19,474 bases of DNA from Firmicutes bacterium TM09-10. GTDB lineage: Bacteria > Bacillota > Clostridia > Lachnospirales > Lachnospiraceae. A program made the translations under genes and the position numbers. Of this stretch, positions 7,316 through 17,567 are shown one piece after another; the first letter of the stretch is position 1, and each line of letters starts with the position of its first letter. The stretch covers positions 1 through 19,474 of the forward strand of contig QUKC01000033.1 of the NCBI GenBank assembly GCA_003481005.1, given 5' to 3'. Below the pieces are notes generated by a model. The model saw nothing but the letters and a program-made list of their open reading frames with translations, did no database searches and was not told the DNA's origin.

Positions 7316-8734
7316 CTAATCATCAATTATTTCCCAGTGTCCATTGGAACCACGACCAACAAATCGGACAATACCTATATCTTTGATGTGACGTTTTACA
7401 GTCTTGGAACTTATTCCTAACGTCATTGCCATTTTTTCTGTACTGATTTTATTATCCTTTTTTATCATATTCAATATTTGAATTTCCAACGGATTACTCT
7501 CTTTTTTCTGAGGGACATCCTGAGGGACATCCTGAGGGACATCCTGAGGGACATCCTGAGGGACATTGTAATTCAAATTTGGCATCACAACTGTAAACTG
7601 GTACCGATCTGATCTAAAAGACGGCTTTTTACTTTCGTCATAGTTGATCTGAAATTCATAGCCGCCGATGATTTTTCCAAATCCACTACCTTTACGTTCC
7701 ATATATCCCAGCCGATTAAATATATCTGCCAAAACCGGGTTTCTTCTCGTTGACGGAACTGTAAGCGGATCTCTGTCCTGAATAATGGAACCGTCCGGCA
7801 TGCCTCCCGGCGAATATATCTCCATACGATCATCGTAAATATCAATATGCACTTCACTGCCATTCACAAGATAATCTCTATGAGCCAATGCATTAACCAA
7901 TGCTTCATGATAACTACGTTCTACATATTCCGGCATTTCTTCTCTGGAATTAGCAGTCTTGCGCCACATTAATTTTGCATTTCTCTTAATAAAAGCTTCT
8001 CCATTATCAATCAAGGACAATACACTTCCAGAATATTCCGCATCGTCAAATGCATCTATTGTACCACCACTTTTGTTTAGTCCATTCCACCGGGTACAAA
8101 ACAGTCTTGACCATCGGATAGGGCTTTCATCTGCAACCAAGGCTCCGGCATTTGTCAGATATCCCTGCTCATTCACCAGACCAAATGATATAAGATCCTT
8201 CTCATCAAAACTATTTCCTGTCCATTTTTTATATCTTTCCCGGAGTTTGGAAAAAGCAAAATCTTCCACCTTATACGTAGAAATCTGCGAATCATAAGAT
8301 GTATTTCTACCACGCAACACCAGTCTTTTCAATTCCGTTGATGTCGCTTTCACACTCTCGTTTCCAACACGAACATATGCTTCCAGCACACCATCACCCG
8401 AATAATAGTACGGTGTCTCTTCACCTTTGAAAATATCCAGTATAATTAATACTTTTCCATCTTCGACCTGTTCAAATCGAAGACGAAATTCTGGAATTGG
8501 ATCCATCCTTGTCTTAATGATTTCACTTATTTTCTCAGCATCACCATTCGGATTTTCAAGTCCTACAACTTCATCATTATCGGCTATTCCAAAGATTAAC
8601 GCTCCACCAAGTGTATTTGCAAAAGCACTTACGCTCTTACACCAACTCTTTGGTTTCTTCGCTTCTAAAGATAGCTTTTTGTCATATTCGGTTGCTTCAC
8701 CGATTAATTGTTTTATATCCAAGCTTTCCACCAA
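7316..8734 (-). CDS. AlbA_2 (Schlafen-like) / ATPase-like protein with C-terminal winged helix
   Basis: The 472-aa protein begins with an AlbA_2 domain, once called divergent AAA-4 (about residues 10-135; SAFANTLGGALIFGI at 36-50). A GHKL-like HATPase_c_4 region follows (HEALVNALAHRDY at 276-288, IYSPGGMPDG at 306-315, NPVLADIFNRLGYMERKGSG at 332-351). A linker of VPQD repeats (391-408) leads to a winged helix (about 415-468). Such proteins are often called RecG-like or putative transcriptional regulators and are frequent in type I restriction loci; their activity is not established. The drawn start is TTG 8734 with no clear ribosome binding site. GTG 8731 or TTG 8722 (GGTGG five bases before it) are alternatives. 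It starts 18 bases after the GIY-YIG gene, is the last gene of the operon, and is followed by a terminator. Confidence 0.8.
   Translation of the reverse strand: MVESLDIKQLIGEATEYDKKLSLEAKKPKSWCKSVSAFANTLGGALIFGIADNDEVVGLENPNGDAEKISEIIKTRMDPIPEFRLRFEQVEDGKVLIILDIFKGEETPYYYSGDGVLEAYVRVGNESVKATSTELKRLVLRGRNTSYDSQISTYKVEDFAFSKLRERYKKWTGNSFDEKDLISFGLVNEQGYLTNAGALVADESPIRWSRLFCTRWNGLNKSGGTIDAFDDAEYSGSVLSLIDNGEAFIKRNAKLMWRKTANSREEMPEYVERSYHEALVNALAHRDYLVNGSEVHIDIYDDRMEIYSPGGMPDGSIIQDRDPLTVPSTRRNPVLADIFNRLGYMERKGSGFGKIIGGYEFQINYDESKKPSFRSDRYQFTVVMPNLNYNVPQDVPQDVPQDVPQDVPQKKESNPLEIQILNMIKKDNKISTEKMAMTLGISSKTVKRHIKDIGIVRFVGRGSNGHWEIIDD
7509..7567 (+). repeat. 12-bp tandem repeat encoding VPQD
   Basis: The unit CTGAGGGACATC occurs four times plus 11 bases of a fifth, with no mismatches. 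On the coding (minus) strand it gives the VPQDVPQDVPQ linker. The unit is a multiple of three, so changes in copy number would alter linker length without breaking the frame. Confidence 0.95.
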
Positions 8735-8752
8735 CTTTCTGCAATCAACGTG

Positions 8753-9406
8753 TTATTTCTTGCTTTCCATTCGTTCTCTAAGATCCGTTAGTTTTTCCCC
8801 CTGATAGCTAAAATATGCAGTTCCCTGTACCTGATAATCATATTCTAACAACTGCTGTGCTAATGCTGATAAAGATGTCGTAACTCCTTTATAAGCAATA
8901 TGCCTGTCATCAATGACTTTCACAATCACCGATGCATCATTAATAAAAACCAATTCAGCATTCTGAGGAATGCCATATTTACTAAATCTGAATGGTCCGC
9001 GCCTACTTTCTTTTGCGACTTCTGCAGCTGTTTCCTCATCCAAAATTTCATGTCCCTCTGGTGCCATTTTCTTCAATCGTTCTTCAGTTCCACTGATTTT
9101 TGCAATGCTGTCCAGTAAGTCATAGGCATCTTCCGGGCTCATGGCATAAAATTCTCTTTTTCTCTCTTTTCCATCAAAATTTTCTATTGATCGTAAATCT
9201 GGATTCAATTTATCAATCAAATCATGTAAAACAAGATCTGTCAGATTTGATTCCACTTCATATACAGCATATGCACGAAATGCAAATGGAATAGTTTCAC
9301 TTCGATTTAGTTGCTTCATTCTCTTTTCTAAATCTTTTGCATATCCTATTTTCACATAATCAGGGAATGATGGATTAGTCAGTATGTAAATTACTCCTTT
9401 GCTCAT
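8753..9406 (-). CDS. GIY-YIG nuclease-family protein (T5orf172/MUG113 type)
   Basis: From ATG 9406 the protein is 217 aa. Residues 4-35 carry the GIY-YIG signature in its T5orf172 form: GVIYIL, DYVKIGYAKDLEKRMKQLN with Arg29, and a candidate metal-binding Glu85 in REFY. The C-terminal third (FRFSKYGIPQNAELVF, then ASVIVKVIDDRHIAYKG) resembles the DUF4357 domain often joined to this family. Upstream extension to a TTG at 9439 has no ribosome binding site, while AGGGAGA lies 11 bases before ATG 9406, so the shorter form is preferred. It follows hsdR by 48 bases and precedes the AlbA-type gene by 18, within one operon. Relatives often accompany type I restriction systems. Whether it cuts DNA here is not known. 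Confidence 0.8.
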   Translation of the reverse strand: MSKGVIYILTNPSFPDYVKIGYAKDLEKRMKQLNRSETIPFAFRAYAVYEVESNLTDLVLHDLIDKLNPDLRSIENFDGKERKREFYAMSPEDAYDLLDSIAKISGTEERLKKMAPEGHEILDEETAAEVAKESRRGPFRFSKYGIPQNAELVFINDASVIVKVIDDRHIAYKGVTTSLSALAQQLLEYDYQVQGTAYFSYQGEKLTDLRERMESKK

Positions 9407-9454
9407 TGCAGACACACTCTCCCTACGTTTTATTAACAATAGATTTATAACATT

Positions 9455-12400
9455 TTATTCATTTCCATATGGCGTTTTAGATTCTGCAACCATAGACAAT
9501 GTATTCTGCTCATCAAGACTATACTTCACTGTCTTATGCTCCGGCTTAGTAAAGGTAGACGAACCACCGATACCAAAATACTTTTCAAAGAAAGTCTTCA
9601 GCTTGTCAATGACACCCTGTTTCTTCTTTGCTCTGCCACCACCGCCAAAGCGTGAAATCGGTGGCATAAGTTTATCGATGTCCGTTCCGGCTGTTTTGAT
9701 TTCTCCGTCACGGAACGCATTCTCCATGAACTTTCGTGTATCTTCCGGCTTCAGCTTTTCTTCCGTAATAATCGCATTAAGGTCATGATCTCGCTGTTCC
9801 ACCACATACTCATGCCACTCATTCATGACATCATCCACATCATTGATTCCTGCAATAAAAGTTTCAATGAGCTGTTTCTTGCTACGCAGTTCTGGACTGG
9901 CATCAATCGCCTTATTGATGGTAATTAAAACTTCCTTGTCTTCGCAATGGGTATCATGGTACTTCTTTACGAGCATGAGAATATAATCAATGTTAATCTC
10001 TATCTGCCGGATCAATTCAATCTCAAATACTACATCATCTGTAATATCCGTACTTTCCTGACGCTTGCGTTTCCATTCATCACGCAAATCCTGATAGCGT
10101 CCAAGGTAATCCTGTAAATCACGTTCGGAAATCAACTCGTTCCCCTTGAAATCATCAAAGGAAAGCAGCAGATTTCTCATACGGAGAATCGCACCAAACA
10201 AAGCGATAAAATCTTTCTGGTTCTGTTCTCCGACAATCTGTGGTTCTGACAGAGGGAACTTATTATTCAAATCTTCCATCATATCCACATACCCCGGCAT
10301 TGGCTTACCATCTACAGATTCATATCCGTAATAATAATCCTTAAAACTCTGCAACAGAACAATACCTCCGGCATTCTTGTCTCCGAACAGGGAAATGGCA
10401 CTATCCACTCGCTTTTGCAGATTTCGGAAACATACAATATTTCCAAAAGTCTTGATGGAATTTAAAATACGATTGGTACGGGAAAATGCCTGTATCAACC
10501 CGTGCATTTTCAGATTCTTGTCTACCCACAGCGTATTCATGGTTGTGGCATCAAAACCTGTCAGGAACATATTTACTACGATCAGAATATCCAATTCCTT
10601 GTTCTTCATACGAAGTGACACATCTTTATAGTAATTCTGGAATTTATCACTTGAGGTATCGTAATTCGTATGGAACATTTCATTATAATCCTTGATGGCT
10701 TCTTCCAGAAATTCTCTGGACGGTTGATCAAGGGCAGAGGTATCCTCTGAATTTTCTTCATCCAGAATACCATCCGATTCTTCCTCATTTGCACCATAAC
10801 TGAAAATGGTCGCAACACGTAGCTTCTTGGTCGGGTCTTCTACCATCTGCTTTTTAAATTCCTGATAATACAATTTTGCCATCGGAACGCTCGATACTGC
10901 AAAAATGGAATTAAAACCGCTGATACGCTGTTTCTGCTTGATTTCCTCTACCTCGTCCCGTTTGGCAGAAGCTACCTCTGCGATATTAGTCAGCGTATTA
11001 TATATGTAAGTTTTATCTCCACGATAGGTCTTCTGGTCAAAATGTTCCAGTATATACTGTGTTACAATTCGGATACGCTCAGGAGCCATCATAACCTTTT
11101 CACGGTTGATGTCCCAGACCATCTCATCTGTGATTTCTTCTTCCACATCCATCGTTTTAATATAATCCACCCGGAATGGAAGAACATTTTTATCGTTAAT
11201 AGCATCCACAATCGTATAACTGTGGAGCTGATCTCCAAAGGTCTGACCTGTAGTAAAGAATTCTGGATTTTTTGCTCTGCCGGAATTAACAGAAAAAATC
11301 GGTGTTCCTGTAAATCCAAACAGATGGTATTTCTTGAAATTCTTCACAATCGCAGTGTGCATATCCCCAAACTGACTGCGGTGGCACTCATCAAAAATAA
11401 TAACGATATGTTTCGTATAAACTTCATGTCCCGGATTCTTTTTTATAAAGGTAGCCAGTTTCTGAATTGTAGTAATGATGATGTGTGCATCCGGGTCTTC
11501 CAACTGCCGTTTTAATATGGTTGTCGAGGTATTGCTGTTGGCCGCACCTTTTTCAAAACGGTCATATTCTTTCATGGTCTGGTAGTCCAGATCTTTGCGG
11601 TCAACCACAAACAGTACCTTGTCAATATAAGGCAGTTTCGATGCCAGTCTTGCCGTCTTGAACGAAGTCAGCGTCTTGCCGGAACCTGTGGTATGCCAGA
11701 TGTAACCACCACCCTCGACACTGCCGTACTTCTTATAATTATTGGCAATTTCGATACGATTGAGAATCCGCTCCGTAGCCGTGATCTGGTACGGACGCAT
11801 GACCATCAGCATATCCTCAGATGTAAAAATGCAATACTTCGTAAGGATATTCAGAATCGTATGCTTTGCGAAAAAAGTCTTTGTAAAATCAATCAGATCA
11901 GGAATCACCCGGTTGTTGGCATCTGCCCAGAAGCAGGTAAACTCAAAACTGTTACTGGTCTTGGTCTTACTTGCTCCCCGTTTCTCATGTTCTTTTTCTG
12001 CATTCCTTCTGGTACTGTTGGAATAATATTTTGTATTCGTGCCATTGGAAATAACAAAAATCTGAATATATTCATACAATCCGCATCCTGCCCAGAAAGA
12101 GTCTCTCTGGTAGCGGTTGATCTGATTGAATGCTTCACGGATAGCAACTCCTCTGCGCTTCAGCTCAATATGCACAAGAGGAAGACCGTTTACTAATACT
12201 GTAACATCATAACGGTTGTCATGCTTTGCACCATTTTCCATGCCAATTACATACTGATTGATGACCTGCAACCTGTTGTTATGGATGTTCTTTTTATCTA
12301 TGAGTGTAATATTCTTGGAAGAACCGTCATCACGAGTCAGGACTTGGACATTGTCCTCCTGTATCTTCCTAGTCTTTTCCACAATATGCTCATTTGGATT

Positions 12401-12667
12401 GGCAACGGCATTTTTGAAAAAATCATCCCATTCTGTGTCTGAAAACTGATAGTTATTCAATTCCTCTAATTTCTTACGGAGATTGGCAATCAGGTCTTTC
12501 TCCGTGTGAATCGGCAGATATTCATATCCCTGTTCACAGAGCAGACGGATAAACTCCTGTTCCAGTTCTGCTTCGCTCTGGTAACTGTCAGAACGCTTCT
12601 TGACTGGCTCATATTCCGTGACAACGGTATTCTCCGATGTCTCCGCTACAATATTAAAGTACGGCAC
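9455..12667 (-). CDS. hsdR: Type I restriction enzyme, endonuclease/translocase subunit HsdR
   Basis: The 1070-aa subunit translocates DNA with ATP and cuts it when the target is unmethylated. The N-terminal nuclease domain shows D154 (NRYDVTVLV) and E168-L-K170 (VHIELKRRG), followed by the QxxxY-type helix QINRYQRD. The SF2 helicase core shows Walker A TTGSGKT at 326-332, DECH at 426-429 and FTGTP at 452-456. The C-terminal 250 residues are helical, as expected for the part that contacts HsdM/HsdS. Length is normal and no frame disruption is seen. The start is GTG 12667, with AGGAGG seven bases upstream; that site overlaps the hsdS stop codon, so hsdS and hsdR are translationally linked. Only one small change (a GTG start) suggests modest expression. 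Confidence 0.96.
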   Translation of the reverse strand: MPYFNIVAETSENTVVTEYEPVKKRSDSYQSEAELEQEFIRLLCEQGYEYLPIHTEKDLIANLRKKLEELNNYQFSDTEWDDFFKNAVANPNEHIVEKTRKIQEDNVQVLTRDDGSSKNITLIDKKNIHNNRLQVINQYVIGMENGAKHDNRYDVTVLVNGLPLVHIELKRRGVAIREAFNQINRYQRDSFWAGCGLYEYIQIFVISNGTNTKYYSNSTRRNAEKEHEKRGASKTKTSNSFEFTCFWADANNRVIPDLIDFTKTFFAKHTILNILTKYCIFTSEDMLMVMRPYQITATERILNRIEIANNYKKYGSVEGGGYIWHTTGSGKTLTSFKTARLASKLPYIDKVLFVVDRKDLDYQTMKEYDRFEKGAANSNTSTTILKRQLEDPDAHIIITTIQKLATFIKKNPGHEVYTKHIVIIFDECHRSQFGDMHTAIVKNFKKYHLFGFTGTPIFSVNSGRAKNPEFFTTGQTFGDQLHSYTIVDAINDKNVLPFRVDYIKTMDVEEEITDEMVWDINREKVMMAPERIRIVTQYILEHFDQKTYRGDKTYIYNTLTNIAEVASAKRDEVEEIKQKQRISGFNSIFAVSSVPMAKLYYQEFKKQMVEDPTKKLRVATIFSYGANEEESDGILDEENSEDTSALDQPSREFLEEAIKDYNEMFHTNYDTSSDKFQNYYKDVSLRMKNKELDILIVVNMFLTGFDATTMNTLWVDKNLKMHGLIQAFSRTNRILNSIKTFGNIVCFRNLQKRVDSAISLFGDKNAGGIVLLQSFKDYYYGYESVDGKPMPGYVDMMEDLNNKFPLSEPQIVGEQNQKDFIALFGAILRMRNLLLSFDDFKGNELISERDLQDYLGRYQDLRDEWKRKRQESTDITDDVVFEIELIRQIEINIDYILMLVKKYHDTHCEDKEVLITINKAIDASPELRSKKQLIETFIAGINDVDDVMNEWHEYVVEQRDHDLNAIITEEKLKPEDTRKFMENAFRDGEIKTAGTDIDKLMPPISRFGGGGRAKKKQGVIDKLKTFFEKYFGIGGSSTFTKPEHKTVKYSLDEQNTLSMVAESKTPYGNE

Positions 12668-12679
12668 ATCCTCGCCTCC

Positions 12680-14520
<1,841 letters not shown>

Positions 14521-14524
<4 letters not shown>

Positions 14525-15186
14525 GCTTCAGCCTCCTTGCTCAAAACAGCCTGTAATCTTTTTGCAAGTTTTTGTTTCAAATCGTCATCGTTTGCATAAA
14601 GAACAATGTTGTCACCACTTACATCAAAATGAACTCTTTCACTATCAAAAAAACTTTGTTTACAAGTTAAAATTAATTTGATTGGATGATTACACAACTG
14701 TAGTCCTCTGGCAATTCCGGCTTCATAATAAACACCGCCACGATTTCCTGTTAAATCTGCAATCAAAGCAACAGAATCTGTTATTTCAGCAGTAATTTCT
14801 CCGATAATAGATCCATTGAATTGTTTCTCATCAATTCTCATAGCCGAATAATTCAATGATTGAATAACAGGTTTATATACATTTTCATATGTAGAAGCAG
14901 TTTCTTCCGCAAACATCATAGCAACAAATATTTGATTTCTTTTCATTATTGGTGGAATGGACACTTTATCGTATTTTCTCTTATAGAGTTGGCGTAATAA
15001 TGCCACCAAATTTTCGCAACGCTGAAAAGCATCTCCTTGCTTTTTTATACCATCAATAAGTATCCATGCTTCTTCGTTGTTTTCATTAATTTCATCTAAA
15101 AACGCCTCTACCTCATAAACCCATTCACTGACATTAGGTTGTTTTGGATTATCAATCAAATTTTTCAACGCTTCTTTTTCTTTCAT
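14521..15186 (-). CDS. TIR-like / nucleoside 2-deoxyribosyltransferase-like protein inside the hsd operon
   Basis: The 221-aa protein has a helical N-terminus (1-75) and a Rossmann-like C-terminal domain (about 84-215). That domain has the marks of the nucleoside 2-deoxyribosyltransferase/TIR-like superfamily: IFVAMMF at 86-92, a conserved RIDE at 117-120, SVALIADLTGNRGGVYYEAG at 138-157 with Glu155 in the usual catalytic place, and HFD at 186-188 before the last strand. Relatives cleave N-glycosidic bonds of nucleosides or NAD, and several act in phage defence, so a toxic effector or regulator of the RM system is possible; this is inference. It begins two bases after the hsdM stop (GAGGTG five bases before the ATG) and overlaps hsdS by four bases. 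The product is therefore made with the methylase. Confidence 0.7.
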
Positions 15187-15188
15187 AA

Positions 15189-16751
15189 TTACACCTCGAT
15201 TTCTGCAATGATCTTATCAATCTCATCACGGAGTACCTGCTCACGGGCAACAATTTCCTTAATTTCTGCATTCAGCTTCACGATGTCAATTTTCTCTCTG
15301 GTATCTTCGGCTTCAACATAAGTGGATACAGACAAGTTATAATCATTACCGGATACTTCTTCATAGCTTGCTAGATGTGCAAAATACTCCACTTCTTCAC
15401 GCTTAGCAAACATATCCACGATGCGGTCAATATTTTCTGGTGTCAGCTTATTGTTGTTAGTAACCTTCACGCACTCGCTTGTAGCATCAATAAATAGTGT
15501 CTTGTTGTCTGCCTTGTTCTTTTTCATTACCATGATACAGGTTGCAATTGAAGTGCCAAAGAACAGGTTACTCGGCAACTGAATAACGCAATCCACATAG
15601 TTGTTATCTACCAGATATTTACGGATTTTCTGCTCTGCACCACCACGGTACATGATTCCCGGAAAACATACGATGACAGCAGTTCCATTGGATGCAAGCC
15701 ATGATAAACTGTGCATAATAAACGCCATATCCGCTTTGCTCTTAGGTGCCAGAACTCCAGCCGGAGCAAAACGAGGGTCATTGATGAGCAGTGGGTTTTC
15801 GTCTCCCGCCCACTTGATAGAATATGGCGGATTAGACACGATCAGCTCAAATGGCTCATCATCCCAGTGCTGTGGACTGAGCAATGTATCCTCACAAGCT
15901 ATATCAAATTTATCGAATCCCACATCATGCAGAAACATATTAATACGGCACAGGTTGTAAGTTGTGATATTGATCTCCTGCCCATAAAATCCGTTACGGA
16001 TAGCATCCTTTCCAAGAATTTTCTCAGCCTTCAAAAGCAATGAACCCGAACCGCAAGCAGGATCATATACTTTATTGATTTCTGTTTTTCCTACAGTTCC
16101 AAGGCGTGTGAGTAGTTCGGACACATCTGCCGGAGTAAAGAACTCTCCACCAGATTTTCCGGCATTCGATGCATACATAGTCATAAGATACTCATACGCA
16201 TCACCAAAGGCATCAATGGAATGATCTTTCACATCTCCCAGATTCATTTCGCCTACGCCATTCAGTAACTTTACGAGTTTTTCATTACGCTTTGCAACGG
16301 TAGAACCCAGTTTATTGCTGTTTACATCATAGTCATCAAACAGTCCGGCAAAGTCACTCTCTGCCTCACTTCCTTTCGCTGATTCCTCGATGTGACGGAA
16401 CACACGCTCCAGTGTTTCATTTAAGTTTTCATCATTCGCAGCATTGGCACGGACATTACAGAAAAGTTCACTCGGAAGGATAAAAAATCCTTTTTCCTCT
16501 ACCAGTCCTTCTCTTGCTTCTTCTGCATCTTCATCCGGCATTTTAGCAAAATCAAAATCCGTGTTGCCCGCATCAATCTCACCACTGTTTATGTAATTAC
16601 ACAAGTTTTCGGAAATATAACGATAGAACATCGTGCCAAGAACATAATTTTTGAAGTCCCAACCATCGACTGCTCCACGCAGTTCATCTGCAATTGCCCA
16701 TATTGCACGGTGCAGTTCATCACGTTCCTGTTCCTTTTTGGTATCAACCAT
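15189..16751 (-). CDS. hsdM: Type I restriction-modification DNA methyltransferase subunit HsdM
   Basis: The 520-aa adenine methylase works with HsdS to mark the host target site. The N-terminal helical domain ([20 protein letters not shown], residues about 14-33) is typical of HsdM_N. The catalytic domain shows [17 protein letters not shown] (from 201), the SAM-binding [10 protein letters not shown] (230-239) and the adenine-methylase motif IV NPPY (307-310). Length is normal and the gene is intact. The start is ATG 16751, with GGAGG eight bases upstream; an upstream in-frame extension to 16805 would overlap most of the last 60 bases of the regulator gene and is rejected. It overlaps the upstream xre gene by eight bases and is followed closely by the TIR-like gene and hsdS. 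Confidence 0.96.
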   Translation of the reverse strand: MVDTKKEQERDELHRAIWAIADELRGAVDGWDFKNYVLGTMFYRYISENLCNYINSGEIDAGNTDFDFAKMPDEDAEEAREGLVEEKGFFILPSELFCNVRANAANDENLNETLERVFRHIEESAKGSEAESDFAGLFDDYDVNSNKLGSTVAKRNEKLVKLLNGVGEMNLGDVKDHSIDAFGDAYEYLMTMYASNAGKSGGEFFTPADVSELLTRLGTVGKTEINKVYDPACGSGSLLLKAEKILGKDAIRNGFYGQEINITTYNLCRINMFLHDVGFDKFDIACEDTLLSPQHWDDEPFELIVSNPPYSIKWAGDENPLLINDPRFAPAGVLAPKSKADMAFIMHSLSWLASNGTAVIVCFPGIMYRGGAEQKIRKYLVDNNYVDCVIQLPSNLFFGTSIATCIMVMKKNKADNKTLFIDATSECVKVTNNNKLTPENIDRIVDMFAKREEVEYFAHLASYEEVSGNDYNLSVSTYVEAEDTREKIDIVKLNAEIKEIVAREQVLRDEIDKIIAEIEV

Positions 16752-16971
16752 TCTCTTTTCCTCCGTTATCCTCTGGTACAAATTCCAGAATATCGTCAAC
16801 GCCACAGTTCAGAACACGACATATACTCTCTACGCTTTCGAGGGAAATATACCCATTACGTTTCAGCCGTGTGATGATATTTGCGGAGAAACCAGCCTCC
16901 TGCTGCAACTGTGCATTCGTCATGTTTTTTTCTATCAATAAATGGAATAATTTTTTATAACTGACTGCCAT
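16744..16971 (-). CDS. Small XRE-family regulator of the restriction operon
   Basis: The 75-aa protein is a single Cro/CI-type helix-turn-helix: [38 protein letters not shown], then [20 protein letters not shown]. It is the first gene of the operon and overlaps hsdM by eight bases. GGAGG lies six bases before the ATG. A 16-bp palindrome sits between the candidate promoter boxes 40 bases upstream, which suggests that it represses its own operon, like control proteins of many RM systems that delay endonuclease production. This role is inferred from position. Confidence 0.88.
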   Translation of the reverse strand: MAVSYKKLFHLLIEKNMTNAQLQQEAGFSANIITRLKRNGYISLESVESICRVLNCGVDDILEFVPEDNGGKENG

Positions 16972-17008
16972 GTCATACCTCCATTATTTTACCAACAGAT
17001 ATAGGAAT

Positions 17009-17037
17009 AGAGTATCACGAAAACGTGATTTTTTCAA
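17009..17037 (-). promoter_or_regulatory. Promoter and palindromic operator of the xre-hsd operon
   Basis: On the minus strand TTGAAA (17032-17037) is a good -35 box, followed 17 bases later by a poor -10 candidate TACTCT (17009-17014); GATACT, two bases closer, is an alternative. A perfect palindrome, ATCACG-AAAA-CGTGAT (17014-17029), fills the spacer. A repressor bound there would block RNA polymerase, and the first gene downstream is an Xre-type regulator. Confidence 0.65.
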
Positions 17038-17041
17038 TCTA

Positions 17042-17056
17042 TACAAAATTTTTGTA
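17042..17056. promoter_or_regulatory. Second palindrome upstream of the operon promoter
   Basis: TACAAAA-T-TTTTGTA is a perfect 7-bp inverted repeat with one central base, directly upstream of the -35 box. It could be a second regulator site or an AT-rich upstream promoter element. Low specificity because of its composition. Confidence 0.35.
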
Positions 17057-17069
17057 ATCCAAAACAAGC

Positions 17070-17107
17070 AAAAAGCCATAAGATTTTCTTTTCAAAATCT
17101 TACAGCT
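17070..17107 (-). terminator. Possible minus-strand terminator at the element's right edge
   Basis: TAAGATTTT (17079-17087) pairs with AAAATCTTA (17094-17102) around a six-base loop, with AGC and GCT outside adding pairs after a two-base mismatch. On the minus strand the stem is followed by GGCTTTTTGC. It would shield the operon from transcription entering from the right and resembles the terminator at 7245-7287. Confidence 0.6.
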
Positions 17108-17170
17108 CTTCTATCATGTTGCGTCCCAAAATCATCTATATTTACATGTAATATCTGCACAAAATCCCGT

Positions 17171-17192
17171 GGGTTATTTTCGGGTTATTTTT
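17171..17192 (+). repeat. Paired GGGTTATTTT boxes, 11-base period (candidate right-end arm sites)
   Basis: GGGTTATTTT occurs at 17171-17180 and 17182-17191. The pair lies 63 bases inside the right copy of the 21-bp repeat. The left-hand element has a pair with the same 11-base period at 2403-2422, before the first repeat copy. The likely role is binding of the integrase arm domain or excisionase. Confidence 0.45.
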
Positions 17193-17244
17193 CAGCTGCC
17201 TATGCCTTCCGGACCTTGATTTTACTGACTTTTGGGAGAAGCTT

Positions 17245-17283
17245 TCAAAGAGTACCGTGGCAGATGAAAAGTACTTTAATCAT
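17245..17283 (-). pseudogene. 5' fragment of a low-molecular-weight tyrosine phosphatase gene (copy 2)
   Basis: On the minus strand AAGGAGA precedes ATG 17283 by about ten bases, followed by MIKVLFICHG, then TL and a stop. The match to the conserved phosphatase start (MIKVLFICHGNICRS) ends at the 5' edge of the 21-bp repeat, where element sequence begins. It is read as target-gene sequence interrupted by integration. Confidence 0.55.
17255..17275 (+). repeat. 21-bp direct repeat, copy 2 (candidate attachment core, right)
   Basis: Identical to 2504-2524 and in the same orientation, 14,751 bases away. With the integrase between the copies and phased repeats inside both ends, this is the expected right attachment core of the RM element. 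Confidence 0.7.
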
Positions 17284-17401
17284 TGTTTTGTTTCTCCTTG
17301 ATTTGCCCCGGAATGCCCTGTTTTGCAAGGAATTTCGGGGATTTGTGAAATGTGTATTTTTTCTGGCATCCTGGCAAAATGGAGCAAGTTGTTACGGGCT
17401 G

Positions 17402-17443
17402 TTAGTAGTAAAATTAGTAGTAAAATGGCATTGGGTTACTACT
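17402..17443 (+). repeat. Two tandem TTAGTAGTAAAA boxes and an inverted TTACTACT
   Basis: TTAGTAGTAAAA occurs at 17402-17413 and again at 17414-17425. It is followed by GGGTTACTACT at 17433-17443, which is also present at 2699-2709. AGTAGTAAA is the known arm-site core for Tn916 integrase. These boxes lie outside the RM element, in the same place relative to the second 21-bp repeat as the boxes at 2670-2709 relative to the first. They therefore mark the left end of another element of the same family. Confidence 0.55.
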
Positions 17444-17567
17444 AAGTCCATCCATCGTATATGCTCATATTGAATTAGCACGCAGTTGGTTGGCAGTCAT
17501 TCATAATGTATCTTTTAAATTTTTCAACTGTTTGTTAGTCATATATTTTCTCCATATCGGGCTATTT

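Larger units (their letters stand above)
16972..17567. other. Regulatory and junction region between the hsd operon and the fic genes
   Basis: I see no working gene in these 596 bases. They hold the operon promoter with its palindromes, a minus-strand terminator, the right-end boxes, the right 21-bp repeat with the phosphatase-like fragment, and the left-end boxes of the next element. A 167-codon + strand frame (16970-17473) runs through all of these and is rejected. The last 120 bases before the fic pseudogene hold nothing recognised. Confidence 0.6.

Noticed and set aside
7509..7567. VPQD repeat as a phase-variation switch
   Set aside because: The 12-bp unit is a multiple of three, so copy-number change cannot shift the frame; only linker length can vary.
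15189..16805. Longer hsdM start at 16805
   Set aside because: It would overlap the xre gene by about 60 bases and has no matching ribosome binding site, whereas ATG 16751 has GGAGG eight bases upstream.
16970..17473. 167-codon open frame on the + strand
   Set aside because: It crosses the hsd promoter, a palindrome, a terminator, the attachment core and arm boxes, and has no ribosome binding site or domain.
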